A stretch of 64,000 nt of DNA, from contig JABELC010000016.1 of assembly GCA_028455995.1 (NCBI GenBank), positions 62,001-126,000 of the forward strand. Direction: 5' to 3'. A program made the position numbers and the translations under genes. The notes under the pieces were generated by a model, which saw only the letters and a program-made list of their open reading frames with translations, was not told the origin of the DNA and made no database searches. Positions within the stretch are counted from its first letter, which is position 1; each line of letters begins with the position of its first letter. The DNA comes from Scleromitrula shiraiana. Lineage: Eukaryota; Ascomycota; Leotiomycetes; Helotiales; Sclerotiniaceae. Below are positions 1 to 11,460 of this stretch, one piece after another.

Positions 1-936
1 TACAATTAAGCAGATGACTTTTGGGCTACTCCAAGGAAATATTACGCCACCAAAGTCCAATCCAATGAGGACCAAAAGAGTTACCGCCAAAATCGACAAG
101 GTTCCTAGCCAATCAACGGCCTTTACGCCATCACTTAATTTTGTGCGTGGATTATGGACATCCAGAAAGATGAACAAAAGAGCAAACGTAAGCCCACAAA
201 TAGGCAAATTGGTCCAGAAGCACCATCTCCAAGTCGTGTATTCCGCAAAAGCACCTCCAATTAGTGGTCCGACGGATCCAGCTAAGCCCCATACAAACCC
301 TACGTAGCCCAGGTACAATGATCGTTTTCTTACACTGAAGAGATCTGAGATGACGATAATCGACAGGGACATTGAGCCACCACTAGCGACACCTTGTAAA
401 GCCCGTCCAGCAATTAACATTGATACACTGGTACTTAATGCTGCAAGTACACTAGCAGCTGCAAACCCAGCAACTGCAAAAAGAAGTAAAGGTTTGCGAC
501 CCCAAATGTCGCTACATTTCGCCCAGATTGGACCTGTAGCTGTATTTGCGAGTAAATAAGCACCTCCAATCCAGACATAACCCGAAGCGGAATGCAAATC
601 GGCTGCAATTGTAGGAATGGCTGTGGAGATAATAGTCTGATCAAGGGCGCCTACAAAAAGGGCAAGCTATAATGGATTGTTAGATACATATACTTAATGT
701 TTGTGATCATTCAGGGGTAGATTACTTACATAAAGTGCAGATAGAATGGAATATAAACGCAGCTTTGTGCGGATCTTAGAATTTTCTATCAAATCGAGAG
801 TCTGGGTGGGTACATCGCTGGGAGGGAGCTTGGTGGTGGGCAGGATCTCTGTGGGAACTCCAGCGTGCACCGTGAGAGGCTCGTTTCTTGTGATATCCAT
901 TGAGAATCGGAATGTCCGTGTCGTTAATGGGCTCAC
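1..936 (-). CDS. MFS transporter, DHA2-like, 5' part (runs off left edge)
   Basis: This is the N-terminal part of a membrane drug/metabolite antiporter of the major facilitator superfamily. Exon 1 is 936-730 and exon 2 is 666-1, joined across a 63-bp intron with a GTAAGT donor; the join gives SALY-LALFVGALDQT without a frame break. The 291 visible residues show the hallmarks of the 14-helix DHA2 drug:H+ group: LFVGALDQTIISTAIPTIA in the first helix, the loop motif GPIWAKCSDIWGRKPLL between helices 2 and 3, and helix 5-like PLIGGAFAEYTTWRW. It ends near DFGGVIFPW, so the C-terminal half lies outside the window. The first 60 residues are a hydrophilic cytosolic tail. The substrate cannot be told. 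The start at 936 is chosen because it is the first ATG of the open frame; an in-frame ATG at 900 is also possible. Confidence 0.9.
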
Positions 937-2464
937 AATGACAAAGTGTGCTTGCCGTTGGCAAGTTTCGAGTTTTGTACTGATGAATAACGGGAAATTA
1001 TAAGTCCTCCTCTAAATATTAGGTTTTTTGAGATGCCTGTAACATATTATGAATTCACCAAAAAATCAGTTGAGTATTTAAATACAGTAGGTATTCAAAT
1101 ACTGAGAAATGAGTAACCACCGGCGCCAAGGTAACCCCGCATAAATCCGGTGACTCACTGTCAGCAACCAACGAGCCATGTTAATTGCCACAAAATTTGA
1201 ATGATATACCGCTCTCATCAAAATCTTGCCGAATTTGCGTGAGAATTCTTAGAACCGAGCTCGGCCGGGTTGTCCTTAAAAAGGAAATCAATCTCTCTAC
1301 GTCCAGGAGGTTGGCTCGAAGATCAAATTCTCATTAGTCCTGACCCTGTATAGTTATATACTCTCGATACGACGCTTTTGATTTTTTCGTAGGGAAGTGT
1401 GCTATCGTATCCGCAACTCGAAAAATTGACTGTATGGAACAAGAGAAAAGGGTAGGACTCGATACGGAATGGAGGGAAACGCTTGACTGGCAGCTCCTAT
1501 ATTATGTTGGAAAAGATGTACAACTTGGAAGATCCGGTTCAATACGAGCTTAGAAATGTGACATGTCTGGTGTCAAATGCGACGATCGGTCGATTCACAT
1601 TTTGCCTTGCTCGACAGGTGCGACCCTGAATACCGATTCGAAGCGAAGTAATACCTGGATGTCTGGTAGAAACACGCGGAGTATAAGAGATCATAATTTA
1701 ACAAGTAAATTTGAACGACTACTTTTGAACAAAGGAGATGAATCGTTCTCTGAGTTGATAGAAAAAATACCTATTAATACTTGCTTAATTGTGTAATAAT
1801 GAAGAGAGAGCTGGTACCAGCAAAACTCGCACAGTATATAATGCATGGGGCGAAACTCTCCCTATATATATCAACAATTAGTCTCAGCGGTCTGGTGCAC
1901 CAGATTTAGTTAAGGAGTAACCATGTGATTAAATGCCAGATACTTCATAACTACGCCATCATCTTCCCATGTACGTTTAGTAACAGATCAACACGTGCTG
2001 TAGGGAGAATTCTCCCAAAACTTATAATCGACGGGACCAGTTTTCTTGCCATTTATTCCACAGTATCAATCACACAAATAATTGATACATGAAGAAAATT
2101 AATATGTAACTCCGCATTCTTTTGGCAAATAGTGCATCAGGTACAAATGTTCGACCGAGAACTGATTGATCCAATCAACTGCACACGGCATGAGCCACAG
2201 ATCTTTTTTCGCCTATTAACTACAACATTAGTTTGCTATTCAAATACATGGAAACAATAAAAATTGATTGTTATATGAGTTTGAATGAATTTTACCATTT
2301 GCCAAATTTATTCATGGAAGATTACAGCTGCTGTAACAATCACAAAAGCTACAGCAGTAGTATTGCCTTCTCGAACATTTCTTCTACTATTTGAGTAAGT
2401 CATTGCAACCAAAATGCTCTCACATGAATATCATCCCCAAATCATTCTTTGAAAAGCAAAGACG
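937..2464. other. Intergenic region, no gene seen
   Basis: About 1.5 kb between the MFS gene (minus strand) and the first F-box-like gene (plus strand), so it holds both promoters. Open frames here (for example 1563-1796) are short, have no recognisable similarity and no splice context. Around 2030-2390 the sequence is AT-rich. I see no tRNA or repeat. Confidence 0.6.
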
Positions 2465-3852
2465 ATGGATACAAAGCAACAACGGGTTCAAGAGCTTGCA
2501 AGTAAAATATACCATGGTTCTAATGCGGAAGAAGCTCTTGGAAATTATGTTTTGTATACATGGACGGAAGGAGTCATGTTTGTCCTAGACGGAGAACATC
2601 ATATAATTGGCCAAGGTCTGTATCTTCCTTCTGTCATCCTTTTCGATATTCTATGTGTATCCGGCAACTGACTAGATCGGGTCATAGATATAATTTATTT
2701 ATGTTTCAAAACTTTGACTTCGAGCAAGCACAAAATTAAGTATTCACGAATCGGTACAAATTCGAAAGACCGAATCCATACTACATTGAAATATGCGAAA
2801 ACGATAGAACATGGGATGCCAATCCACGATGACAAGAAAGGATGGAATCGACCTACGAATGATCCGCATCATTTTCTTCAATTCCCACGAGGTAAACATA
2901 TTGCTTGCCAGTGAAATACGCCACTAAGATTTAAATATATTGCTAATGGTATCTAGAAATTCTTTGCCTTATTTTTGTGCACTTCATACGAGATCAGAGT
3001 TCATACCTCTGTCAACACGACGAGGAATCATATACACGATGGAGAAAAGTTCTGCCAGAAAGAGTTATTTTCGAAGGTGGAGCCCAGTGGGTAAATCAGC
3101 GAGTGCGAAGCATATCTCTAAATCTAAGCCTTCTGCGTACTTGTAAGAAGATTTATGATATACTTTCTAAAGCTTTATATCTCAGCAGTGCCTACAGCTT
3201 TCATATAGAACTTCTGAAAAGAGATTGCACTCCATTCCACAAGAACAAACTGTTTCGAGGATTCCCTTGGAAGCTAGCTTCAGCTGAAAAAAACGCAGAG
3301 ATATTACAGCAGGAGATAACATGCATAATCGCAGAGATAGAGCTATCTTCTTGCATCACAAATGGACGACTAAATGGATATATATTCGGTGACCCCTTCA
3401 TACAGTTTCTCATCAAACTTCGACCACGCAATGCAGCTTTGATCAGAACACTACAATTCACGGGTAGAATAAAAACTCATGATTGCCGGGGCAGAAGGTG
3501 CAAGTTTCCAAATCTCTGTTATTGGTTTGATTTTGCACATCTCATCAAGCTCTATATTCCAATCATAAATCACTTCTGTACCGGACTGCAAACACTCATC
3601 TTGGAAGTGGATGCAAATGCCGTCGGTAGACTGAATCGATTGCAAACCATCAAACAGAGACTTAAACCGCTGCTGGACAATGAGATCAGACAACTTACAA
3701 CAGTCAAACGTTTACTTGTTTCTAGCTGTGAGCTGCGTGCCATGCCTTTCGAGAGACTGCCGAAAGATCGCCGGTGTCTAGAATTGGACTTTGCGAAGGA
3801 TACGATTCAATGGTTTGAAGAGAGAGCAAGAAGGAACGAGGTGAATCAATAG
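2465..3852 (+). CDS. F-box-like hypothetical protein, paralogue 1 (3 exons)
   Basis: Proposed exons are 2465-2615, 2688-2891 and 2957-3852, giving 416 residues. Splicing the second intron (2892-2956) creates FLQFP-REILCLIFVHF, a typical F-box-like start (L/F-P-x-E-I-L), which is the best evidence for the model. The C-terminal half carries FTG.IK.HDCRG, then KLYIPIINHFCTGLQTLIL, closely matching the gene at 5706-7303, so the two are paralogues. F-box-like proteins usually bring substrates to SCF ubiquitin ligases, but nothing here shows the partner or the target, and this function is inferred only from the motif. The first intron has two possible in-frame acceptors (2675 or 2687). The gene lies between AT-rich spacers. 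A 2EXR-type domain, which has a similar start, is the main alternative. Confidence 0.7.
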
Positions 3853-5705
3853 GGATTTCGGGTATGATATGATTATTTATGATTGGAATGAAACTTTCAT
3901 CACAGTTGTATTTATAATAGTTACCATGTTATAGGGAGCGAAGCTTTATTGAACGACTTTCAACTTGTTTTCAAACAGGTCTGCGTGATCTTTACGCGAA
4001 CAAATGGGATAATTAATGAATTTATGTTCTCGAAGATGCCAGATCAGGCTTTTAAAATGTTGACTTGAGATTAATAACACTGGCACCCATGACTGATTGA
4101 TTATCTCCTCTCAAGGTATCTCTATGGTGTTGATGTTTTTAGGGTGACGGGAAAAGTACAATACGCACCATACTCTGTCGAGGCTGGTTATTTTTATTAT
4201 GGGTTTTAGTAGCTGCCAGTGAAATAGTAAAACTTTCAAAAGAATGTGCTGGATTACTAGTGCAAATATAAAATAAAGTACTGCTAGTAGCCTACTAGTA
4301 GTACTACTATTAGTAGTATTAGTACAAGTTTATACTAATCTAAATCATTTAATCTTTAATTTATAAGGGTTTTAATTTTTTTCTGTCATACTCAGGCTAC
4401 TACTAGTAGTACTTCAACTTGAAGTTACATCAGCAAAAGAAATATTGGTCAATTAATAAGCAAGGATCATTCGCATAGATCATTTATATCAATGGTTGTT
4501 GATTAATAACTATCAATTATCTATCAATCGGTTGTTACTATAGAAAGCTTTTTGCAATAAGAGTATACGGCTACTACTAGTAAACAATATTCAAGTTTTC
4601 GAGCGATAGTGAGCAAATGTGGGTTTAAAGGCTTCAAGTGGTCCCTCAGGCTACTACTAAGTTGAAAAACATTTTTGATTCTATTTTTTTTCTATACTAG
4701 TATCAATATTCCCCAGTATCTTGCTTTGAATGAAGTCAGAAATTGGGGAGGAGAAGAGAAACTTTGGAGAGAAAGGAGGGGTTTGGAAGCTTGCCCCCAA
4801 GTTGAAAAACTACTTCCTATGATTATTTTTTTATATTCATATGGTTTTATGTTCATCTAGAACGGGTATCTACTAATATGTGTATAGATATCTTGAACGA
4901 TCGTTCCTTCCAACTACAATTTGAAGTAGATTTATATAGCACCACCAGCTGACCAATAATCTTCCCAAATCCTGAATCAAGAAATTGCGTTACTTGAAAA
5001 TATTTAACTAGTGCCGGTAGTTCATTTGTTAGTCCACCTTCCCGGGCAATTTTAGTCGGTCCTGTCATATTCTAGATAATGCTTTTGCTTATTCGGGCTA
5101 TATAAATTTAGTTTAGAAGTAACAACTTCAAGTTGGCAACTCCATATTCTCTTCCTTCCTCACTCTGCTAAGAATAGCTATGAGACTAGTTTAAGGTTAG
5201 TAAGTTAGATTAAAAACGGTTTTTATGTTCTCATACCCCGGTGCTGGAGGTACTCTATGATACAATCATTCATACAATCATTGATGTGTTCAAATTTTGT
5301 GACTTGTATAACACAATTACAACAGAAAAGAGTTCGAATCTTGACTCATGAACTTACTAACTACTTGGTACATAGTGGTGCCATTAATTTCGGTTTCTTA
5401 CATTTGCTCGCAACTAACATTCACCATACTTTGAAATATTCTCTATTCTCTCTATATTTATTGTTATATGTAGATCATTGCTCCATCAACGACCGGAGGG
5501 AATTTAGTACCAAACTATATTCACCTAGCTTCCTCAACTGCTCATAAATATCCATCTATCCCACCAACAGATCTTCCACAAAATACATTTTTTTCAAAAT
5601 TACTTCTCCCTTAAACATAATAATTGATCAGATCAAATTGACTGTGGATTCTCTTTTCCAGTTCAAACTACAAGTTATTCAACAATCTCATTCCCTGCTA
5701 TCAAT
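3853..5705. other. AT-rich spacer with repeated GCTACTACTAGTA motifs
   Basis: This 1.85-kb stretch separates the two F-box-like paralogues and has no convincing gene. It is very AT-rich and carries several copies of a short motif near 4285-4320, 4395-4410, 4569-4581 and 4648-4660, built on the palindrome CTACTAGTAG, often preceded by AGGCTACTACTA. The open frame at 5257-5547 (96 codons) starts with a valid ATG but has no recognisable domain and low-complexity composition. The last 200 bases contain the promoter of the second paralogue. Confidence 0.55.
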
Positions 5706-7303
5706 ATGCCTTCTGCACATCGCGCTCGTGGCCCCAGCCGGTTCATTGAGCCCATGACAGAAGATGATTTGGTTTGCGCCCGTGCTTCATACCCCGATGA
5801 GAAGTCGGCCTCTCGAGCATTGGAAATGTATGCCAGAATGTGGGGGGTTCGAGAACGATGGTTTTGGAAGGAGAACTTAAGATACTTCTGGGGACCACGT
5901 ATGTTCAATCACCAGAAGCACCTGTGTCTTAAGATCTAGCCACAACACTATATACTAGCAAACCCCAAAGTGATGCACTAAGAGATATGCTAATTGAACT
6001 GATAGCTGTTAAGTATTTCACTCTTACCTCGCCGAGGTGCTTCGCCGTAAGAACCGAATCTAGTCGGACTTATAACGTCACGCGCGAAGAACCTAATTTG
6101 GCGGAGATTGATCGTCCAAAGCCAGGCCACTTAAGAAAGTCGGTTCGTCACCAGAGCGAAGGTGGATGGAATTTAATTACAGAAAATCCTCGCCACTTAC
6201 TGAACTTTCCGCAAGGTAAATTTATATACATTCTTGATACCTCAGATATGCTTACTCTCATAGAAATCCTCGACATGATCCTAAAGTTCACGGTAGTAGT
6301 GGAAAATGCGACTATTACTCCAGATGTTACCACCACGAACTGGAAGCTGAACTACAAGGCACATCAATCATTTTCCGTTTGCTACGAAGTGGAACCATCG
6401 TGGACTGTCGTCTCTAGGCCTTTCAAGAATTCATCAGGTCGATATATTGAACTTAATGAAGTCAACCGCCAAGCTATCGACGCTACTATCCTTCGTACAT
6501 GCAGAGCTTTCGGCATAATAGCAACACCTATGCTGTATGGAAGCAACGTATTCAAGTTCACCATGACCTGTCCACAGCGAAACACCAGTGCTCCATTCTG
6601 GAAAGATGGGGAAGAGTTACAGCTATCTAATTCACGAAAACCTGAACTTAGAATTCGGCCTTCTGGAGATGAAGATGGATTGGAGGAACGTAAGATTCAT
6701 CTACACAACGAGATCGCTAAAGGGTTGGATAGTATTGAACTTCAGATGGACAAATTCGATCTTCAAGGCTGGGTTTATCATGACCACTTCCTACGCTTTC
6801 TCCATACTATTGGAAAGAGAACGGCTGAGGTCAAGACTTTGTCTTTTACTGGAATGGCCAAACTCCATGAGTGTCGGGACGGCGCATGCCACTTTTCCAC
6901 ATGCGAGAATGATTTCTTCAAATCCATGCGTATTTATATTCCGGCCATCAACAAGTTTTGTACCGGTTTAAATAAGCTCATAATTCGGATAGAAAAGGAT
7001 ACATGCATCAGAAGAGAAAGGCCTAGAGATCGGGAGAATTACTTGCTTATGACACAGCGGAATGCAGAAGCTTTAACTTCGTTTCTCAAAAATGATATAC
7101 GCAAATTGAACACGGTCGAAGTTATAGATCTTCAAGCACTTGATGGATTCCAAGTTCCTGACGAAGATTTAGAAGCTCTCAATGATTTGGCTGAGCAGAC
7201 AAACGATTGGTTCAAGCAGAGATCAAATAGATGGCTTAGCGAGGAACTTTCAGAAACAACTCAGCATATCGGCAATGCGAAGGTCATCACGGAGAAGGGT
7301 TAA
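5706..7303 (+). CDS. F-box-like hypothetical protein, paralogue 2 (3 exons)
   Basis: Exons 5706-5898, 6006-6215 and 6264-7303 give 480 residues. The second intron (6216-6263, only 48 bp) has no stop codon and stays in frame, so an automatic gene finder could read through it; removing it joins NFP-QEILDMILKFTV into a clean F-box-like motif, exactly parallel to paralogue 1. The N-terminal exon codes for a small charged region (RFIEPMTEDDLVCARASYP). The conserved C-terminal part has FTGMAKLHECRDGACHF and RIYIPAINKFCTGLNKLII, shared with paralogue 1, including spaced Cys/His residues that might bind a metal or form disulfides. Function is unknown; ubiquitin-ligase adaptor is an inference from the F-box-like motif. 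Confidence 0.75.
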
Positions 7304-7861
7304 AGCATTAGCAATACTGACGTTGCATGACATAATGAGGATCATAGTTTATAGGTTGTCTGGGAAAGGATGGATATAATGATTAATAATCTGAAACCAA
7401 GGAGGTTAGTAGCCATGAAACTGAAGTTGGGATATCATCTCTAACACTGTTCTTTGTAGAAAAGCCGGACGCGTATGATCATTCACATAGGGTAGTCCGT
7501 AAGATATGACAGCGAAAGTTATTGATTCTCAGAAGCCTATTTTAAGATAATGAAATTAAAATGATACCCACATATAAATCTGTTTTGCTTCTGATGCACT
7601 AGACACATACATATATCCAGTTCACTGAATCCATTCATCCTCGTAGGTAGATTCATAATAAATTGAATTAAAGACTGATCAAATGTTGGATGAGAGTGAG
7701 GACTCTTTTCGGTTCCTCCATATTGAACTAAATATGGATCGTAACTTAAACAGTCGTTCGATCTATTCGACATAACATTTGAGCTCTCATTGAAATTTGG
7801 AGCTAGAATTCCCGACTTCTTGTTTATCCTTGTATTCGCCCCCAGCTCTAAATTTCTCCTC
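7304..7861. other. Convergent spacer, no gene seen
   Basis: This holds the 3' ends of the plus-strand F-box-like gene and the minus-strand HExxH gene, which converge here. No further coding signal was found. Confidence 0.6.
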
Positions 7862-10800
7862 CTACGCCTCCCATATTTCCTCCTCCTCCTCCTCCTCCTC
7901 CTCCTCTTCCTCTGTCTCTGTCTCTTTTTCCTGTTCCTCTTCTTCTTCCTCTTCTTCTTCCTCTTCTTCCTCCTCTGTGGTCTCGCCACCTTCATGATCG
8001 TACTTTGCATCCGGAACTTTTTTCCTCACCAATCCTTTTGGTGCCCAACTAAAAGGTTTCAAGTCATTAAGCATATCCTTGCCGCAGCAATAAAGTCAAA
8101 AAAAAAACAGACAACCAATGTAAATGACATACGTATATAATCCGGCTTGAATCATCTCTGAAATAGTATATTCAAAAAACGCCTCATCCCATCGTTCATC
8201 CTTTACTGGAGGTTGATCAGGCGCCCCAGAGTTTACCGTACGGGAAATTGTATTGTTAACAAAAAATCTGAGATATACTTTGTCTTTGTCCGGCAATTCG
8301 CTTTCCGCCTGTTCTATAGCTGCCTCTAGCGCGAGCTGCTTGCGTGACCACAACTCGAATTGGAATTCAATCTCATCTTCAGAAATACCTGACACGTCTA
8401 TTGAATTTTCAAGCAATTTTCGTTTGAACGGCCCTTCCATTATTCCTTTAGGCCAACCAGTCTTCCGTCGGATTATCGCGCCACGGCAGCCGCAACTCCG
8501 GGGGTAAAACCTTTGACATTGGGTCAGCTGATGTCATTCAACACGACATCGAATGGAAAATTGAACTAGTTTGGTTCAAAGCAAATTGTATTTGTATAGG
8601 TGTATTTAGATGTTAAATTCATGGTATCATTGGAAGTTTTGACAATGAACAAGTGCTTACTTGAATAAACGCTTGTGATATTCACAAACCGCCAAAAAAT
8701 TGATCCATTCGTCAATACTCAGAGCTATTCCACCATTGTTACGAATATAATGCAACATTATGGTAGCCGGAATTCTGAAATTCATCGTATCCAGCGCAAG
8801 GGACTCTACATTAGCAAAAAGATAACTTTGTATTTCAGGATATCGTGGACAGTCTGGGGGCTCCGTCTGAGTTCTTTCTTCGGACATTGAAAAATACTTC
8901 ATTGGTATCGAAAACGTTTTCTGAAATTGCTGTTTTTTGTTGGGATGAATCGTAGTTGCACCTTTTATTCGAGCTACTTGTATAGATTGCAAGTCTCTAG
9001 CGGAGAGATGCATCCCACCATTGCTGTTTTTCTGTACAATAGAATATCCAGAAACTAGCGACAATTCATCGTAAACGATTTGAATTCGAGCCGCCCTACC
9101 GTCCTTAGCAGCAACCCAATGTTTTCTTCGTCCATGGGTCTTAGGGAATCGAAAGCTCTTTGGGCCGTATCTGAATTTTTAGCAACGAGTTAGAATATAC
9201 TACGACCACATCTTTTGCTATGAATTAATAACCCACCTTCTTACATGGTCCCTCCAAAACTCGGGCAGAAATAACCTCTCATAGAACGCTACTTTTACAG
9301 GATAAGTGTCCACATATTCCCAATCAGGTGGGGGCGGAATCAGAACGTTTTCACTGTAATCATAACCATCGGAAATAGCGGTCTGATCTTTGTTGCACCA
9401 TGATGAACTGTGCTCGCGTTTTTAGCCCATTCATAAAATGAGCCTGTGTATATGATTACTTACCACATTATTGCACCTGCAGAGATGGATGGCGACCTGA
9501 AGGTCATACTTGTTATGCCTTCACAAATTCCACCGAACATCTACAAATCTTCAATCAATACCAATTTTGTTTCTTCAGGAAGAACATACATACTAGTTCT
9601 TCCATTGCAAACCCCCTATTGATAAACGTTAATACATCCTCCTTACAGTTGATCTTAAAATGATGTCAATATTTATACTTACACCTCAGGCATAACATCA
9701 TCTTCAAAGTATGGCTCAATAACACTTCTTTGTTTATATCTAAAAATCTCCCACATTGCATGCTTCAATGGAGTTAGATTCCAGACCATTGTTTTTGGTT
9801 GTGGCTGTGAAGGCGGCTTACCGATAATTCGTGTAGCAAAGTTATTGTAAATACCAACCTATCGGACATCCTCTCTGCCGAAGTACTTTCACTGTTCAAT
9901 ATTGGATCGATACTTTCGAGGGATAACACAATTCGAGGTTTCCATCTAGGACCTACAATCCCTCTGCTTGAGAAGGAACCTCTTGTTTGGTCTTCAAATT
10001 CCTCTGTCCCACTGTTTATAGAAAATTCAAGATAGCCAGCAGTCTCCGCAAGTAGTCGTTGAGCTTCCGATTTTGGGTCATACGCGCGTATCCGCATTCT
10101 TTTAAAAAAATGAGGGAACCCTTTATACTTATTATCATCAGGTATATTATCAAGATTGACCTGCTCGAATGTATCTGGAGGACCAAGTAGAGCATCCCAC
10201 CTACTTATTGTTAGATCTGGACAATCAGAAACCTATTTTATGCATAATACCAAGGTATCACCGAAGGACTTGCGAGAAAGGCTGAGGCCAGGCGAAGACA
10301 AGGAACCAATGCTTCCCAGACAATATCATTCTTAGCCTAAATTTTCCATATATCATCTCAGTTAATCGACTCAAATTCCCTTGTACATTGTGAGGCGTTT
10401 CAATAAAAAAGTCATACCTGGTAGAATCCTCTCCCTTCACCGAGCTCATACGTTGGAACATGGAGTGGATTTGGTGGATCCCAATTCTGCCGCGCGAATA
10501 ACGGATGTATTGGAAAACCTTCTAGTGGTACAGATTCCTCTTCGTCTATCATGCAGGGCAATGCTTCATAATGATGCAGCTCCGCGGTTGTCCAACCTGT
10601 AGCTCAAATCAGCCAACGGCAAATGTCTGTGTGTTTGATTTAGACGCTTGTACCGTCAAATCTAAATTTTTGATACGCTTGGAGGCAAATTAGTTTCTCC
10701 TCCTGCTCTGGGGTACATTCGGGATGTAAAGGTGTAAGTGGTGTGAAACCACTTTTCAGGGGTCTGAGATCGGTAAGTGCTGGTACTGCGTGATGTGTAT

Positions 10801-10900
10801 AACGATCTGGGGCTCCCAAAGGAGTATAACGAGGATCTTTCGGCGGACGGTGCCTCGGCGGATGGAGCCTGTGCCTCTTTGGTGGTGGTTCATCTGCCAT
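7862..10900 (-). CDS. HExxH zincin-like protein with poly-Glu tail (11 exons)
   Basis: Exons (descending) are 10900-10654, 10596-10418, 10336-10251, 10200-9822, 9762-9683, 9615-9594, 9540-9464, 9407-9237, 9170-8661, 8510-8133 and 8048-7862. They sum to 772 codons (771 residues) with no frame break. The exon 4/5 join makes TLLHELSHAMWE, an HExxH zinc-metallopeptidase motif (H294, E295, H298). It is followed by PYFEDDVMPEVGFAMEELMFGG; E323, 25 residues on, could be the third metal ligand of a gluzincin. VGFAMEEL is largely coded by a 22-nt micro-exon. The N terminus is basic and Pro-rich (MADEPPPKRHRLHPP) with no signal peptide, so an intracellular or nuclear place is likely. The C terminus is an almost pure Glu run from a TCC/TCT microsatellite on the plus strand. 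I infer a fungal zincin-like family of unknown substrate. Confidence 0.8.
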
Positions 10901-11460
10901 TATGAGATTGGAAGCTATTCTTGCGTACAATTGTAATTGTTAATGATTGAGAGCCATCAATATATTGTAGTTATTGAAGGATTTTAGAGGTTCGCAGAAA
11001 TTTTTAAATATTCTTTGTTCATAAAAAAGAAAGAAAACAAAAAAGATATTCCAATTCAGGAAGATAGCAAGAGTCGGATTAAACAAAGATTGTAAAGGAA
11101 AATGATCATGAAAGAAATGATTCATGCCCTAGAACAACAGTTTTGCCCTGAATTCTAATAGGATGAGTCCATACACGCCGGATCGGTATTGTTGAACTTG
11201 CAAATTACTGGAAAGAGTCAGAAGTTCATTGAATGAATACTTCGTACACTGACACCATACATGAAGGTACATAATATATGCTTATCGATTATTTGAATGA
11301 GCTTCCTGCATTGAATTCCAGAAGTAATATGCTACTGCGTTCATAATTAACTAGCTCATGGAATACTAATCACATGGCTCAAATAATTTAGGGGTAATCT
11401 TAAAATGTTGTATCTTGAGGATATCCATTCTACTTAACAATCCATCTCGACAACATCCAT
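10901..11460. other. Intergenic region, no gene seen
   Basis: This contains the promoter of the HExxH gene and the 3' side of the ankyrin pseudogene, both on the minus strand. An upstream in-frame ATG at 10930 would lengthen the HExxH protein by ten residues. The small open frame at 10940-11125 is AT-rich and aromatic-rich with no family signature. Confidence 0.55.

Noticed and set aside
5310..5350. GAGTTCGAATC resembling a tRNA T-loop
   Set aside because: The T-stem is poorly paired and no acceptor or anticodon arm fits upstream within 70 bases.
7537..8010. 157-codon Lys/Arg-rich frame on the minus strand and 116- and 66-codon Leu/Ser-rich frames on the plus strand
   Set aside because: They are the alternative readings of the TCC/TCT microsatellite that codes the poly-Glu tail of the zincin-like protein; composition is pure repeat.
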